Source: JAZLEZ01 sp045615505 (GTDB taxonomy: Bacteria > Spirochaetota > Spirochaetia > Sphaerochaetales > Sphaerochaetaceae). From it: a stretch of 29,323 bases of DNA. The notes below the pieces were generated by a model. It saw only the letters and a list, made by a program, of their open reading frames with translations, was not told the origin of the DNA and searched no databases. Location: NCBI GenBank assembly GCA_045615505.1, contig JAZLEZ010000015.1, forward strand, positions 1 to 29,323, read 5' to 3'. A program made the translations under genes and the position numbers. Below, piece after piece: positions 23,409 to 29,176 of the stretch (position 1 is its first letter; the number at the start of each line of letters is the position of its first letter).

Positions 23409-24512
23409 ATGAGAGAAAACCACTATGTAATGCTTCGCAGGGACAACGGATTTTGGTACTACTATGTGTACCGTTATGGGAAGCGTGTTTATCGTTCAAC
23501 TGGAGAAAAAAGAAAAGCGGATGCAATTGATGTGATCCATGACAGGCTTTTGAGCGATGATCTACTTAACGAGCAGAAACCGGCAAAGCCTTTAACCTTC
23601 GCTGAATTTGCCGAGCCGTTCTGGAACTATGAGACTTGTCCTATTATTCGTGACAAGGTAGAGCGCGGAGGTCATTACTCCAAAGCATTTGCCCGGACAA
23701 GGCGCTATCAAATGGAAAAGTACCTTATTCCTGAGTTTGGGAAAAAGTGCCTGTTGGAATTTAATACACAAATGCTGAAAGTCTATTTGAGGTCACTTCC
23801 GGCAAGAGCTGGATTGCTTCCGCAGACTGCAAATAAGGTCTTCTGCATCTTACGTCAAATGTTGGATGTGGCTGTTGAGGAGAAGTTGATTCCGGATAAC
23901 CCGGCAAGGAATGTAGCACCACTTGTAGAAAAAGCTGAGGCTAGAGGGTGCTTTACAAAGACTCAGATCAATACATTATTTAATTCTGAATGGGATGATC
24001 CATACATCGAGCTTGCCTGTAAGTTGTCGGCAACAACAGGTATGCGCATGGGAGAAGTGAGAGCCCTCAGCAGGGACCAGATTAAAGATGATTATATTTT
24101 GGTTGATAGAGCGTGGGCTGAGAGCGAAGGTCTGAAAACGACCAAGTCCGGAAGCGCTCGCACTGTTCCTGTTCTTGAAAATATAAGAAAGGAGCTTTTA
24201 AGTCTTCCTCAAAAAGGAGATCTTTTATTTTCATATAATGGAAAAGTGCCTATAACCGGAAAGGTCATTCTGGCAAGATTTAAGGCTCAAATGGACAAAT
24301 GCGGAATCAACTATGAAAAAGAGAATTTGTCCTTCCACAGTTTTAGGCACTTTTTCAATACAAGGTTAATTGCTGATGGAATCGGATCTGAGCAGGTTAG
24401 GGCTGTTATAGGTCACGAATCGGAGGAAATGACAGAGCATTATCTGCATCTTTCTTCTTCTGATTTAACTGCAATCCGTAAGGTTCAGAAAACAATTCTT
24501 TTCTCAGCTTAA
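23409..24512 (+). CDS. int: Prophage tyrosine recombinase (integrase)
   Basis: A 367-aa integrase that would catalyse site-specific integration and excision of the prophage. It has an N-terminal arm-binding stretch (FWYYYVYRYGKRVYRSTGEK), a core-binding domain (about 60-170) and a C-terminal catalytic domain. The catalytic residues are R213 in TTGMRMGEV, Lys in LKTTKSGSAR, HSFRH (H310, R313), H336 in GHESEEM and nucleophile Y345 in EHYLHLS. All are present, so it should be active. ATG 23409 has an excellent AAAGGAGGG; the longer frame has no ribosome site. The stop shares the TTAA tetranucleotide with the stop of the convergent gene. It is adjacent to a truncated tRNA-Ala, as expected for a tRNA-targeting integrase. 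Confidence 0.93.
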   Translation: MRENHYVMLRRDNGFWYYYVYRYGKRVYRSTGEKRKADAIDVIHDRLLSDDLLNEQKPAKPLTFAEFAEPFWNYETCPIIRDKVERGGHYSKAFARTRRYQMEKYLIPEFGKKCLLEFNTQMLKVYLRSLPARAGLLPQTANKVFCILRQMLDVAVEEKLIPDNPARNVAPLVEKAEARGCFTKTQINTLFNSEWDDPYIELACKLSATTGMRMGEVRALSRDQIKDDYILVDRAWAESEGLKTTKSGSARTVPVLENIRKELLSLPQKGDLLFSYNGKVPITGKVILARFKAQMDKCGINYEKENLSFHSFRHFFNTRLIADGIGSEQVRAVIGHESEEMTEHYLHLSSSDLTAIRKVQKTILFSA

Positions 24513-24955
24513 ATCAGATTTCTGTTTGACAGTGTTCTTTTAATGCTGTCCCAGACTTTCTGATTGGAGAATTGCTCACAGGCTCTTTCATTAAGGTTGT
24601 CACTGACAATCTTGAAAACGTAGAGCTTCTTGCATGGAAGCTGAGCAATTTTGAAGAGTTCCATGTCGTATATACAAGGTCCGTCTATCAACGGGGTGGT
24701 TACAAAAACATCCGAGGTTATGCATAGCGGACCTTCTTTTTTCAAAACTTTGTAGCCGCCGCGTGTGTTTCGGACACTCCCTGGAGAGATTATTGCTCCT
24801 GGAGGAAAACCTACACCTCCGCAGTATCCGATGTTGACTATAATATCTTTGGCGGTGGTTTTAGGAAGGGATGTTGCTCCTATTCCTGTAATGTATTTGT
24901 TCGGCACATCTATCTGATCTGCTTCACGCTGCATTGCAAAAAGGTAGTAAATCAT
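24509..24955 (-). CDS. Compact MTA/SAH nucleosidase-like protein (phosphorylase superfamily)
   Basis: A 148-aa protein whose motifs line up in order with the nucleoside phosphorylase/MTAN fold: FAMQREAD (general-acid Glu region), TGIGA, VNIGYCGGVGFPPGAIISPG (ribose/phosphate loop), CITSDVFVTT, YDMELFKIAQ (the Met-Glu pair that holds the ribose) and FKIVSDN (the catalytic Asp). Typical MTANs are about 230 aa, so this is a compact version with loops removed but active-site residues kept. It would cleave a purine nucleoside or a related signal; the substrate is unknown. GGAGGC precedes the ATG. It is 14 bp downstream of a deoxyribosyltransferase-like gene on the same strand; both look like prophage accessory genes. 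Confidence 0.72.
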   Translation of the reverse strand: MIYYLFAMQREADQIDVPNKYITGIGATSLPKTTAKDIIVNIGYCGGVGFPPGAIISPGSVRNTRGGYKVLKKEGPLCITSDVFVTTPLIDGPCIYDMELFKIAQLPCKKLYVFKIVSDNLNERACEQFSNQKVWDSIKRTLSNRNLI

Positions 24956-24969
24956 ATCTGCCTCCGTTT

Positions 24970-25416
24970 TTATTCCTGGATCTCCTTCTTGTCGAAGTAT
25001 TTGACAGTTTTCCCATGAAGCCTTGCAAACTTAATCTCCACTCTCATTCCTTCTGAAAGTTCTCTATTCTCATTAAAGACCCATACTTCAGAGCACTTAA
25101 GCAGGAGTGCAAGTCCGAATTGAAGCCCCATTTCCCTTTGGCGCGGATCATTGTCATTTAAGACCTGCGGGTACATCAGGTGACTTGCCACAGGTATTCT
25201 GCCTTGTTTTATGGCATATCTGCAGTATTTGGCAGCAAGGTATGTGTTCACTTCTACCTCTCCTGCATATTTTGAGCAAATATACACCAGAGGTCTTGTG
25301 CGTAACTCACACTGTCTTTCCTCCTTTGCCTGAACCTTTTCTTCATGACAGATGTGTGATAATGCTGCACCTGCAGTCGGATCATACAATCCTGAGTGAT
25401 TTCTATAAAAATTCAT
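24970..25416 (-). CDS. Nucleoside deoxyribosyltransferase-like protein (DUF4406/DUF7768 type)
   Basis: A 148-aa protein with the small Rossmann-like fold of nucleoside 2-deoxyribosyltransferase relatives. The first 40 residues are variable. LVYICSKYAGEVEVNTYLA follows, then IPVASHLMYPQVL, LGLALLLKCSEVWVFN-like strands, and SEGMRVEIKFARLHG with a candidate catalytic Glu. Such proteins are common in phage genomes; experimental functions are mostly unknown. GAGGT lies before ATG 25416. The start is only 19 bp past the late-operon terminator, so its promoter must lie upstream, probably at 25474-25502. Confidence 0.7.
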   Translation of the reverse strand: MNFYRNHSGLYDPTAGAALSHICHEEKVQAKEERQCELRTRPLVYICSKYAGEVEVNTYLAAKYCRYAIKQGRIPVASHLMYPQVLNDNDPRQREMGLQFGLALLLKCSEVWVFNENRELSEGMRVEIKFARLHGKTVKYFDKKEIQE

Positions 25417-25434
25417 GTGTATACCTCAATTTAT

Positions 25435-25469
25435 AAAAAAAAAGAGCCGCCTGTTATGGCAGACGGCTC
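25435..25469 (-). terminator. Terminator of the prophage late operon
   Basis: On the minus strand GAGCCGTCTG (25469-25460) pairs with CAGGCGGCTC (25453-25444), a 10-bp stem with one wobble and a 6-nt loop, followed by nine T (one as part of TTA). It lies 34 bp after the last late-operon stop. Confidence 0.93.
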
Positions 25470-25473
25470 AGAG

Positions 25474-25502
25474 AGTATTTGCAGAAACAGTGTTTCTTAC
25501 AA
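25474..25502 (-). promoter_or_regulatory. Promoter with a 15-bp operator-like palindrome
   Basis: On the minus strand TTGTAA (25502-25497), a 17-nt spacer and AATACT (25479-25474). The spacer contains the perfect palindrome AGAAACA-G-TGTTTCT (25483-25497). Predicted start, near 25467, falls inside the first arm of the terminator. This would drive the two accessory genes and be controlled by a prophage repressor. Confidence 0.45.
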
Positions 25503-25503
25503 A

Positions 25504-25971
25504 CTATTTAATTGTTTGATAGACAGCAAAACCGCCTACCGCAACAAGCCCTATCGTGAGGACTATGTTAAAAAATTTAGATCTGGACAGCTGAAGCTGT
25601 GATTCTTTCCATGATTGCTGAACATTCTGCAATGATATCTCTGCTTTCTCGGAGCTTGTTTTCGCATTCTCCAAGGACTTCTGCATCGTCTGTAAGTTTA
25701 GCTCCAACTTCGCCAATGATTGCTCTTTCTCGGTCAACAAGGTCTCCAATTCGTTTACTTTCGTCTGCAGATAGGAGTTCGAATTGTTCAGCTGTTTGTA
25801 TGTCGTCTGTAATGTTTCGTAGTTTGTCTGCAGTAGATTGAAGTTGTTTTTTAACGTCTCTATATCTTCTGCTGAAACGTTGAGCGACCAGGAAGGCAAA
25901 GATGCCACCAACAACACCGCCAAGAAACAGACCAATCTTTTCCCAGATGCTTTGTTTCTTTGTGTTTTCAC
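25504..25971 (-). CDS. Secreted coiled-coil protein with C-terminal membrane helix, overlapping frame
   Basis: A 155-aa ORF starting at GTG 25971, four bases inside the neighbouring ORF and in another frame. It has basic residues and a signal-peptide-like core (RLVCFLAVLLVASLP, then SWSLNVSA), a long heptad-type coiled coil (about 35-125, rich in L/N/Q/E), and a C-terminal membrane helix FFNIVLTIGLVAVGGFAVY (133-151). There is no convincing lipobox: C15 lies at the start of the hydrophobic core. The C-terminal helix lies beyond the stop of the overlapping ORF, which argues that this frame is really translated. Topology recalls a unimolecular spanin that bridges the envelope at lysis. GGAAAAG is 11 nt upstream of GTG. 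Confidence 0.6.
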   Translation of the reverse strand: MKTQRNKASGKRLVCFLAVLLVASLPSWSLNVSAEDIETLKNNFNLLQTNYETLQTTYKQLNNSNSYLQTKVNELETLLTEKEQSLAKLELNLQTMQKSLENAKTSSEKAEISLQNVQQSWKESQLQLSRSKFFNIVLTIGLVAVGGFAVYQTIK

Positions 25972-25975
25972 TCAT
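25577..25975 (-). CDS. Membrane-anchored coiled-coil protein, i-spanin-like
   Basis: A 132-aa protein with an N-terminal membrane helix (IGLFLGGVVGGIFAFLVA, about 14-31) followed by basic residues and about 90 residues of helical coiled coil (DVKKQLQSTADKLRN, then LVDRERAIIGEV and CENKLRESRDIIAEC). Topology and size match inner-membrane spanins such as lambda Rz, but there is no sequence-level recognition. The ATG at 25975 overlaps the stop of the holin-like gene as ATGA, with AAGGAAAAG upstream. Almost the whole gene is overlapped in a second frame by the 155-aa ORF. One of the two could be spurious, but both have the composition of real membrane proteins. Confidence 0.68.
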   Translation of the reverse strand: MSENTKKQSIWEKIGLFLGGVVGGIFAFLVAQRFSRRYRDVKKQLQSTADKLRNITDDIQTAEQFELLSADESKRIGDLVDRERAIIGEVGAKLTDDAEVLGECENKLRESRDIIAECSAIMERITASAVQI

Positions 25976-26361
25976 TCTTTTCCTTTTTTGGTTTTTCCGG
26001 TTTTGGCTATTTCGCTGATATCTTCAGCAATTTCCTTTGCGCCGGATATGCCCTTTTCCTTACCTGTGGTGGTAAGGTATGCCCATATTGCATCATAGAA
26101 CCAAGCTGATATGCCCCCAACTGCAATGCCGATTTTCAGAGAGGCTGAAACATCAAGCTTTGCAATCAGAGCATAAACAACATATACCAACACTCCGAGA
26201 ACAACCGGAGCGGCTGTATAAATGATTTTGAAAATCTTGCCGTCCTGCTTTTTGCAAATGATCCTTTTGATAACGAGCTCAACGAATGCCACGACAGCGC
26301 CGGCTATAAGCCAGTCTATCCATGTCAACGAAATTCCGAATTTTGTTAAAAGAGTTTCCAT
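25972..26361 (-). CDS. Holin-like small membrane protein
   Basis: A 129-aa protein with three predicted membrane helices (WLIAGAVVAFVELVI; IIYTAAPVVLGVLVYVVYALIA; LKIGIAVGGISAWFYDAIWAYL) and a charged, Lys-rich cytoplasmic tail, the usual form of a class I holin. Position supports this: it lies in a compact run of small membrane-protein genes at the end of the late operon, directly before the spanin-like pair. I do not recognise a named holin family. No endolysin is visible in the window, so the lysis assignment is an inference. Confidence 0.68.
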   Translation of the reverse strand: METLLTKFGISLTWIDWLIAGAVVAFVELVIKRIICKKQDGKIFKIIYTAAPVVLGVLVYVVYALIAKLDVSASLKIGIAVGGISAWFYDAIWAYLTTTGKEKGISGAKEIAEDISEIAKTGKTKKGKE

Positions 26362-26373
26362 TTGCTCCTCCCT

Positions 26374-26790
26374 TTATTTTTTTGCCTTTTTCTTTTCTGA
26401 AAGGCTTTCAAATTCAATCTTTTCAAAGCCACGATTTATACAATAACTTTGTGTCTCGCGAAGCCATTTTTTCCCTGGTCCGTTTATTGTTCCGTTAATT
26501 TCGCCACTGTCTATGAGTACGCCCATGCCATTTATCAGGCGGTGGTTCAGCTCTGTGTTTTCGTTGGTTTTCTCCACCACCTGGGCAACAGCCTTTGTGA
26601 GTTCTCTGACCTCTCTTTCGAGGCCATCTATTCTCTCATTCTGACTTGTGTCGTACTCATCTTTTTTTCTCTCTGCCTTTTCGTCTTTTTTCTCTTTATT
26701 CTCTGATTTCCAGATTTTGAGTGTGACAAAAGGTGCAGCCAATCCCACAATAAGTGGTGACAGTGCTTTGATAATCTCTAAAAAGCTCAT
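26374..26790 (-). CDS. Phage membrane-anchored coiled-coil protein
   Basis: A 138-aa protein with an N-terminal hydrophobic segment (IIKALSPLIVGLAAPFVTL, 6-24), then a highly charged stretch and coiled coil (NERIDGLEREVRELTKAVAQVVEK). The C-terminal region includes GPGKKWLRETQSYC. The start overlaps the previous small gene as ATGA. It sits in the lysis-type cluster and could be a holin partner or antiholin; I do not recognise the family. Confidence 0.65.
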   Translation of the reverse strand: MSFLEIIKALSPLIVGLAAPFVTLKIWKSENKEKKDEKAERKKDEYDTSQNERIDGLEREVRELTKAVAQVVEKTNENTELNHRLINGMGVLIDSGEINGTINGPGKKWLRETQSYCINRGFEKIEFESLSEKKKAKK

Positions 26791-26957
26791 TTGCGTATGT
26801 CCTCCATTAAGCTCATGTAATGATTGATAATAAATTCCTCCGCTTGATCTGTGCTTTCAAAGATGAACTCTTCCGAAACTTTGGCATTGATAATGAACAC
26901 GTAACGGTTATTCGAGAGAGGAACTATTGTGTAAAAATCTGTGGTAACAGCCTGCAT
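26787..26957 (-). CDS. Small hypothetical prophage protein, 56 aa
   Basis: A 56-aa ORF starting MQAVTTDFYTIVPLSNNR and ending SLMEDIRK. It is soluble, with a strand-rich first half and an acidic helix. It begins 2 bp after the stop of the upstream coiled-coil gene and its TGA overlaps the next ATG, so it fills the only gap in the operon without loss of spacing; that is the main evidence that it is real. No function recognised. Confidence 0.6.
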   Translation of the reverse strand: MQAVTTDFYTIVPLSNNRYVFIINAKVSEEFIFESTDQAEEFIINHYMSLMEDIRK

Positions 26958-26959
26958 TT

Positions 26960-27211
26960 TTAATTGAGCTTTTCAAGCTCTTCTTCGAGTTCTTCAATCT
27001 CATCTCTTGCAGCCTGTCTTGCAATGTGGTACTCTTGAATGTCAAAAGGTGGTTCAAGTCCACATTTCTGGTACTCATCATACTTTGACAGTTTCCAGTC
27101 TCCGATTTCCGAAGCACCGAGTCTGTCTCCGAGGTCGCATTTAAGCTGCTCGATTCTTGCCTGGATTGCTTCCTTTTCTCCGTTTACGTCTTTCTGTAAC
27201 TTCTCTGACAT
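26960..27211 (-). CDS. Small coiled-coil prophage protein, 83 aa
   Basis: An 83-aa acidic helical protein: MSEKLQKDVNGEKEAIQARI starts a first coiled coil, and RQAARDEIEELEEELEKLN ends the protein. GGAGG sits 7 nt before ATG 27211; the longer frame starts upstream without a site. It overlaps the last 71 bp of the reverse transcriptase gene in another frame, so the two are coupled. The function is unknown; chaperone-like or structural roles are possible. Confidence 0.65.
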   Translation of the reverse strand: MSEKLQKDVNGEKEAIQARIEQLKCDLGDRLGASEIGDWKLSKYDEYQKCGLEPPFDIQEYHIARQAARDEIEELEEELEKLN

Positions 27212-28256
27212 AGTAAATTCCTCCGAATAAGTCGTTGAATAATTTATCCATACACCGTATGGAATTATGCGAATTGTATTTTTTGTAAGACCCGCGCCAT
27301 GAAGCGTAAGCCTGTACAATCTGTGCCAGGGTAAGTCTTCCCTCATCGAGCATTACCCTGTACTTTTTCAGCTTTCTTCTTTCCCTTGCTATTGCTTTTC
27401 TTGACACTCTCCTGAGGATTGTTCCGTCCTGAAGGAGATTGTATTTGATCTGCAGAAAGATAAAGCCGTGCGAAAGTCTGACAATCTGTGTTTTCTTTGT
27501 ATTGACAATCAAACCGAGGTCGTCAGCCATTTTCTTGTATTTGTCAAGGAACCTTTGCAAGACTTCCTTGTCTTTGTGAATGATGTAGGAATCATCCATG
27601 TATCGTCCGTAGTATTTGAAGCCACACACATTCTTGATGTAATTATCAAGAGGTGTCGGAAAGGATATACCACATATTTGAGATATTTGGCTTCCAATTC
27701 CGACGGAGCGGTCCGTGTATTCCTCGCATGAGAAAGTTTTTACAAGCATTTCAAACAGCTTGAACTCTTCCGGATCCAACAGTTTTGAGAACTGTTCGAG
27801 CAGCTGTCTATGAGGAATGCTGTCAAAAAACTTTTTGAAATCTATTTGCAGAATATATCCCTCATTTGAGAGGTTTTCCTGATAATATTTCCGCAAATGG
27901 ACTTCCATTCTTTTTCGGGCGAATGATATACCCTTTCCCTTGACACTTGCTCCGTTGTCATAAATCAGTTTGGAGTTTGTCTTCGGGGTGAGAACGTTAT
28001 CACAAAGGCTTCTTTGCACAACTCTGTCCGAAATATGCAGGGATTTTATGTGTCTATGTTTTCCTCTTTCGTTAATATCAAACTGGAAGAATGGTTTCTG
28101 CTCATAAGTTCTGTTGTTCAACTTGTCCTGCGTTGCAAAAACATTCCTCAACAGGTTGTATTCATATCTCTGCACGGATTCTTTCCAATCACTTTGTTTT
28201 GCAGACAGTAAAAATGCGTCATATAAACGATTGGCATTGCTTATTTGTTCTACCAT
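27141..28256 (-). CDS. DGR reverse transcriptase
   Basis: A 371-aa reverse transcriptase of the diversity-generating retroelement clade, which copies the template RNA with errors at adenines. The fingers/palm order is clear: QIDFKKFFDSI (D139, motif A), GIGSQISQ (186-193), the DGR-typical motif replacing the QG motif of other RTs, and YYGRYMDDSYII (D221, D222, motif C). NTKKTQIV and GFIFLQIKY follow, with a basic thumb ending RKRRKGSNPGK. I chose ATG 28256 over TTG 28292 for the better codon and the AGGG upstream. It follows the template repeat and the Avd-like gene, the classical order. Confidence 0.95.
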   Translation of the reverse strand: MVEQISNANRLYDAFLLSAKQSDWKESVQRYEYNLLRNVFATQDKLNNRTYEQKPFFQFDINERGKHRHIKSLHISDRVVQRSLCDNVLTPKTNSKLIYDNGASVKGKGISFARKRMEVHLRKYYQENLSNEGYILQIDFKKFFDSIPHRQLLEQFSKLLDPEEFKLFEMLVKTFSCEEYTDRSVGIGSQISQICGISFPTPLDNYIKNVCGFKYYGRYMDDSYIIHKDKEVLQRFLDKYKKMADDLGLIVNTKKTQIVRLSHGFIFLQIKYNLLQDGTILRRVSRKAIARERRKLKKYRVMLDEGRLTLAQIVQAYASWRGSYKKYNSHNSIRCMDKLFNDLFGGIYYVREVTERRKRRKGSNPGKNRAA

Positions 28257-28394
28257 ATCCAAACCCTGCTTTAGTTGTATTTGACGTATCAAACAACGTC
28301 AGTGTTTCTATTCACCTTGCGGAAGGATATGCTTTCCTTTCCTGTTTGGAGCCGTATCGGAAAAATCCTACACATAGTACGGTATTGGAAATCG

Positions 28395-28508
28395 GGGCGC
28401 ACGCCATTAGAGTTCGACGCGTTGTTGTTATTGGCATTGCCATTGTTGTTGACATTAGCGAAGTTGGTCGAATTGACCACTGCACGAAGCCACCAGTTGT
28501 AGCGAGAG
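28395..28508 (-). repeat. DGR template repeat (TR)
   Basis: 114 bp with a near-copy at 29196-29309. On the minus strand it is rich in AAC/AAT: read in the frame of the target it gives 14 Asn codons. Its 15 differences from the variable repeat are all at A of this strand. It lies 38 bp after the Avd-like stop and about 140 bp before the RT start, in a stretch without a supportable gene, and is presumably part of the noncoding template RNA. The end nearest the RT is GC-rich (ATGGCGTGCGCCC), identical in both copies, the expected initiation end. Confidence 0.95.
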
Positions 28509-28546
28509 TATACAAAGCATATCCTTTTTGGTTTTCAAAAAGCCTA

Positions 28547-29119
28547 TCATTCTTCTGACTCAACCTGTTGAGGATATAATCTCTTTTTAATTGCCTTTAA
28601 TAAGCGGTTGTCCGATTTTCTCCAACCTTTCAGCAGAGTGACTTCATAGTCAATGCTTTCCACGTAAGGCTTAAACTTCTCAATATCTATCGGAATTATC
28701 CGGATCACATATTGGAACTCTTGGAGCAATACCTCACAGTTGCAGATTGCCTTATCTTCAAATTCTCTTCGTAAGTCATACTCTGCAAGTGTTGTAGGGT
28801 GAATTGAATTTGCGCTTGTTATGTTTTCAATCAGACTTTTCATTAAATCCATAATGGTTTTTCTTTCAAAATCCAAAAACCACGCCGGATATTCTTCAAT
28901 AATCGGATTGGCAATATTGTATTTTTCAGACAGATCCTCAAGTATCTTCCTGTCCTCTTCTGTAATATTTGCTACGTGGCGGAAATAACCGGTATTTCTT
29001 ACTTTGTCTTTAATTCCAAAATCCCGCAAAAGTAAAAATGTTAATTTCCTGCGTAGTGATATTGCATTGTGGTACAGTTCAAGGTCTGACAAACCTTGTT
29101 TGCTCAAAGGAACTGACAT
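28547..29119 (-). CDS. avd: Avd-like DGR accessory protein
   Basis: A 190-aa helical protein at the avd position between the variable repeat and the template. Avd proteins form four-helix-bundle pentamers that bind the RT and template RNA and are needed for mutagenic retrohoming. Four helices are predicted (about 10-35, 85-105, 110-140, 155-180) and the third and fourth have Avd-like features: CNCEVLLQEFQYVIRI and IDYEVTLLKGWRKSDN. It is longer than typical Avd (about 125 aa), with an insertion near 40-80 (VANITEEDRKILEDLSEKYN). AAGGGG precedes ATG 29119. Identity is by position and fold pattern. Confidence 0.7.
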   Translation of the reverse strand: MSVPLSKQGLSDLELYHNAISLRRKLTFLLLRDFGIKDKVRNTGYFRHVANITEEDRKILEDLSEKYNIANPIIEEYPAWFLDFERKTIMDLMKSLIENITSANSIHPTTLAEYDLRREFEDKAICNCEVLLQEFQYVIRIIPIDIEKFKPYVESIDYEVTLLKGWRKSDNRLLKAIKKRLYPQQVESEE

Positions 29120-29139
29120 ATTTTCCCCTTAAAGTATCC

Positions 29140-29158
29140 GCCGCACAGGTAGTGCGGC
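29140..29158 (-). promoter_or_regulatory. DGR hairpin downstream of the variable repeat
   Basis: GCCGCAC and GTGCGGC form a perfect 7-bp stem with a 5-nt loop (TACCT on the minus strand), 37 bp after the variable repeat and 18 bp after the target stop. No T-run follows, so it is not a terminator. Known DGRs need a hairpin or cruciform just after the target repeat for efficient retrohoming. Confidence 0.75.
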
Positions 29159-29176
29159 AGATTGTTAGATTTAAGA

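Noticed and set aside
28289..28480. Minus-strand Asn-rich open frame in the TR region as a gene
   Set aside because: The Asn codons reflect the template's A content; the TR is a noncoding template, the frame has no ribosome site, and its downstream part is unrelated to the target.
28091..28558. Plus-strand open frame spanning the template repeat
   Set aside because: It crosses the RT start, the TR and the end of the Avd-like gene, and the AAY bias of the TR explains its Val/Ile-rich translation.
29140..29158. Hairpin as a transcription terminator of the target gene
   Set aside because: No T-run follows in either direction and the Avd ribosome site comes directly after; a DGR hairpin fits better.
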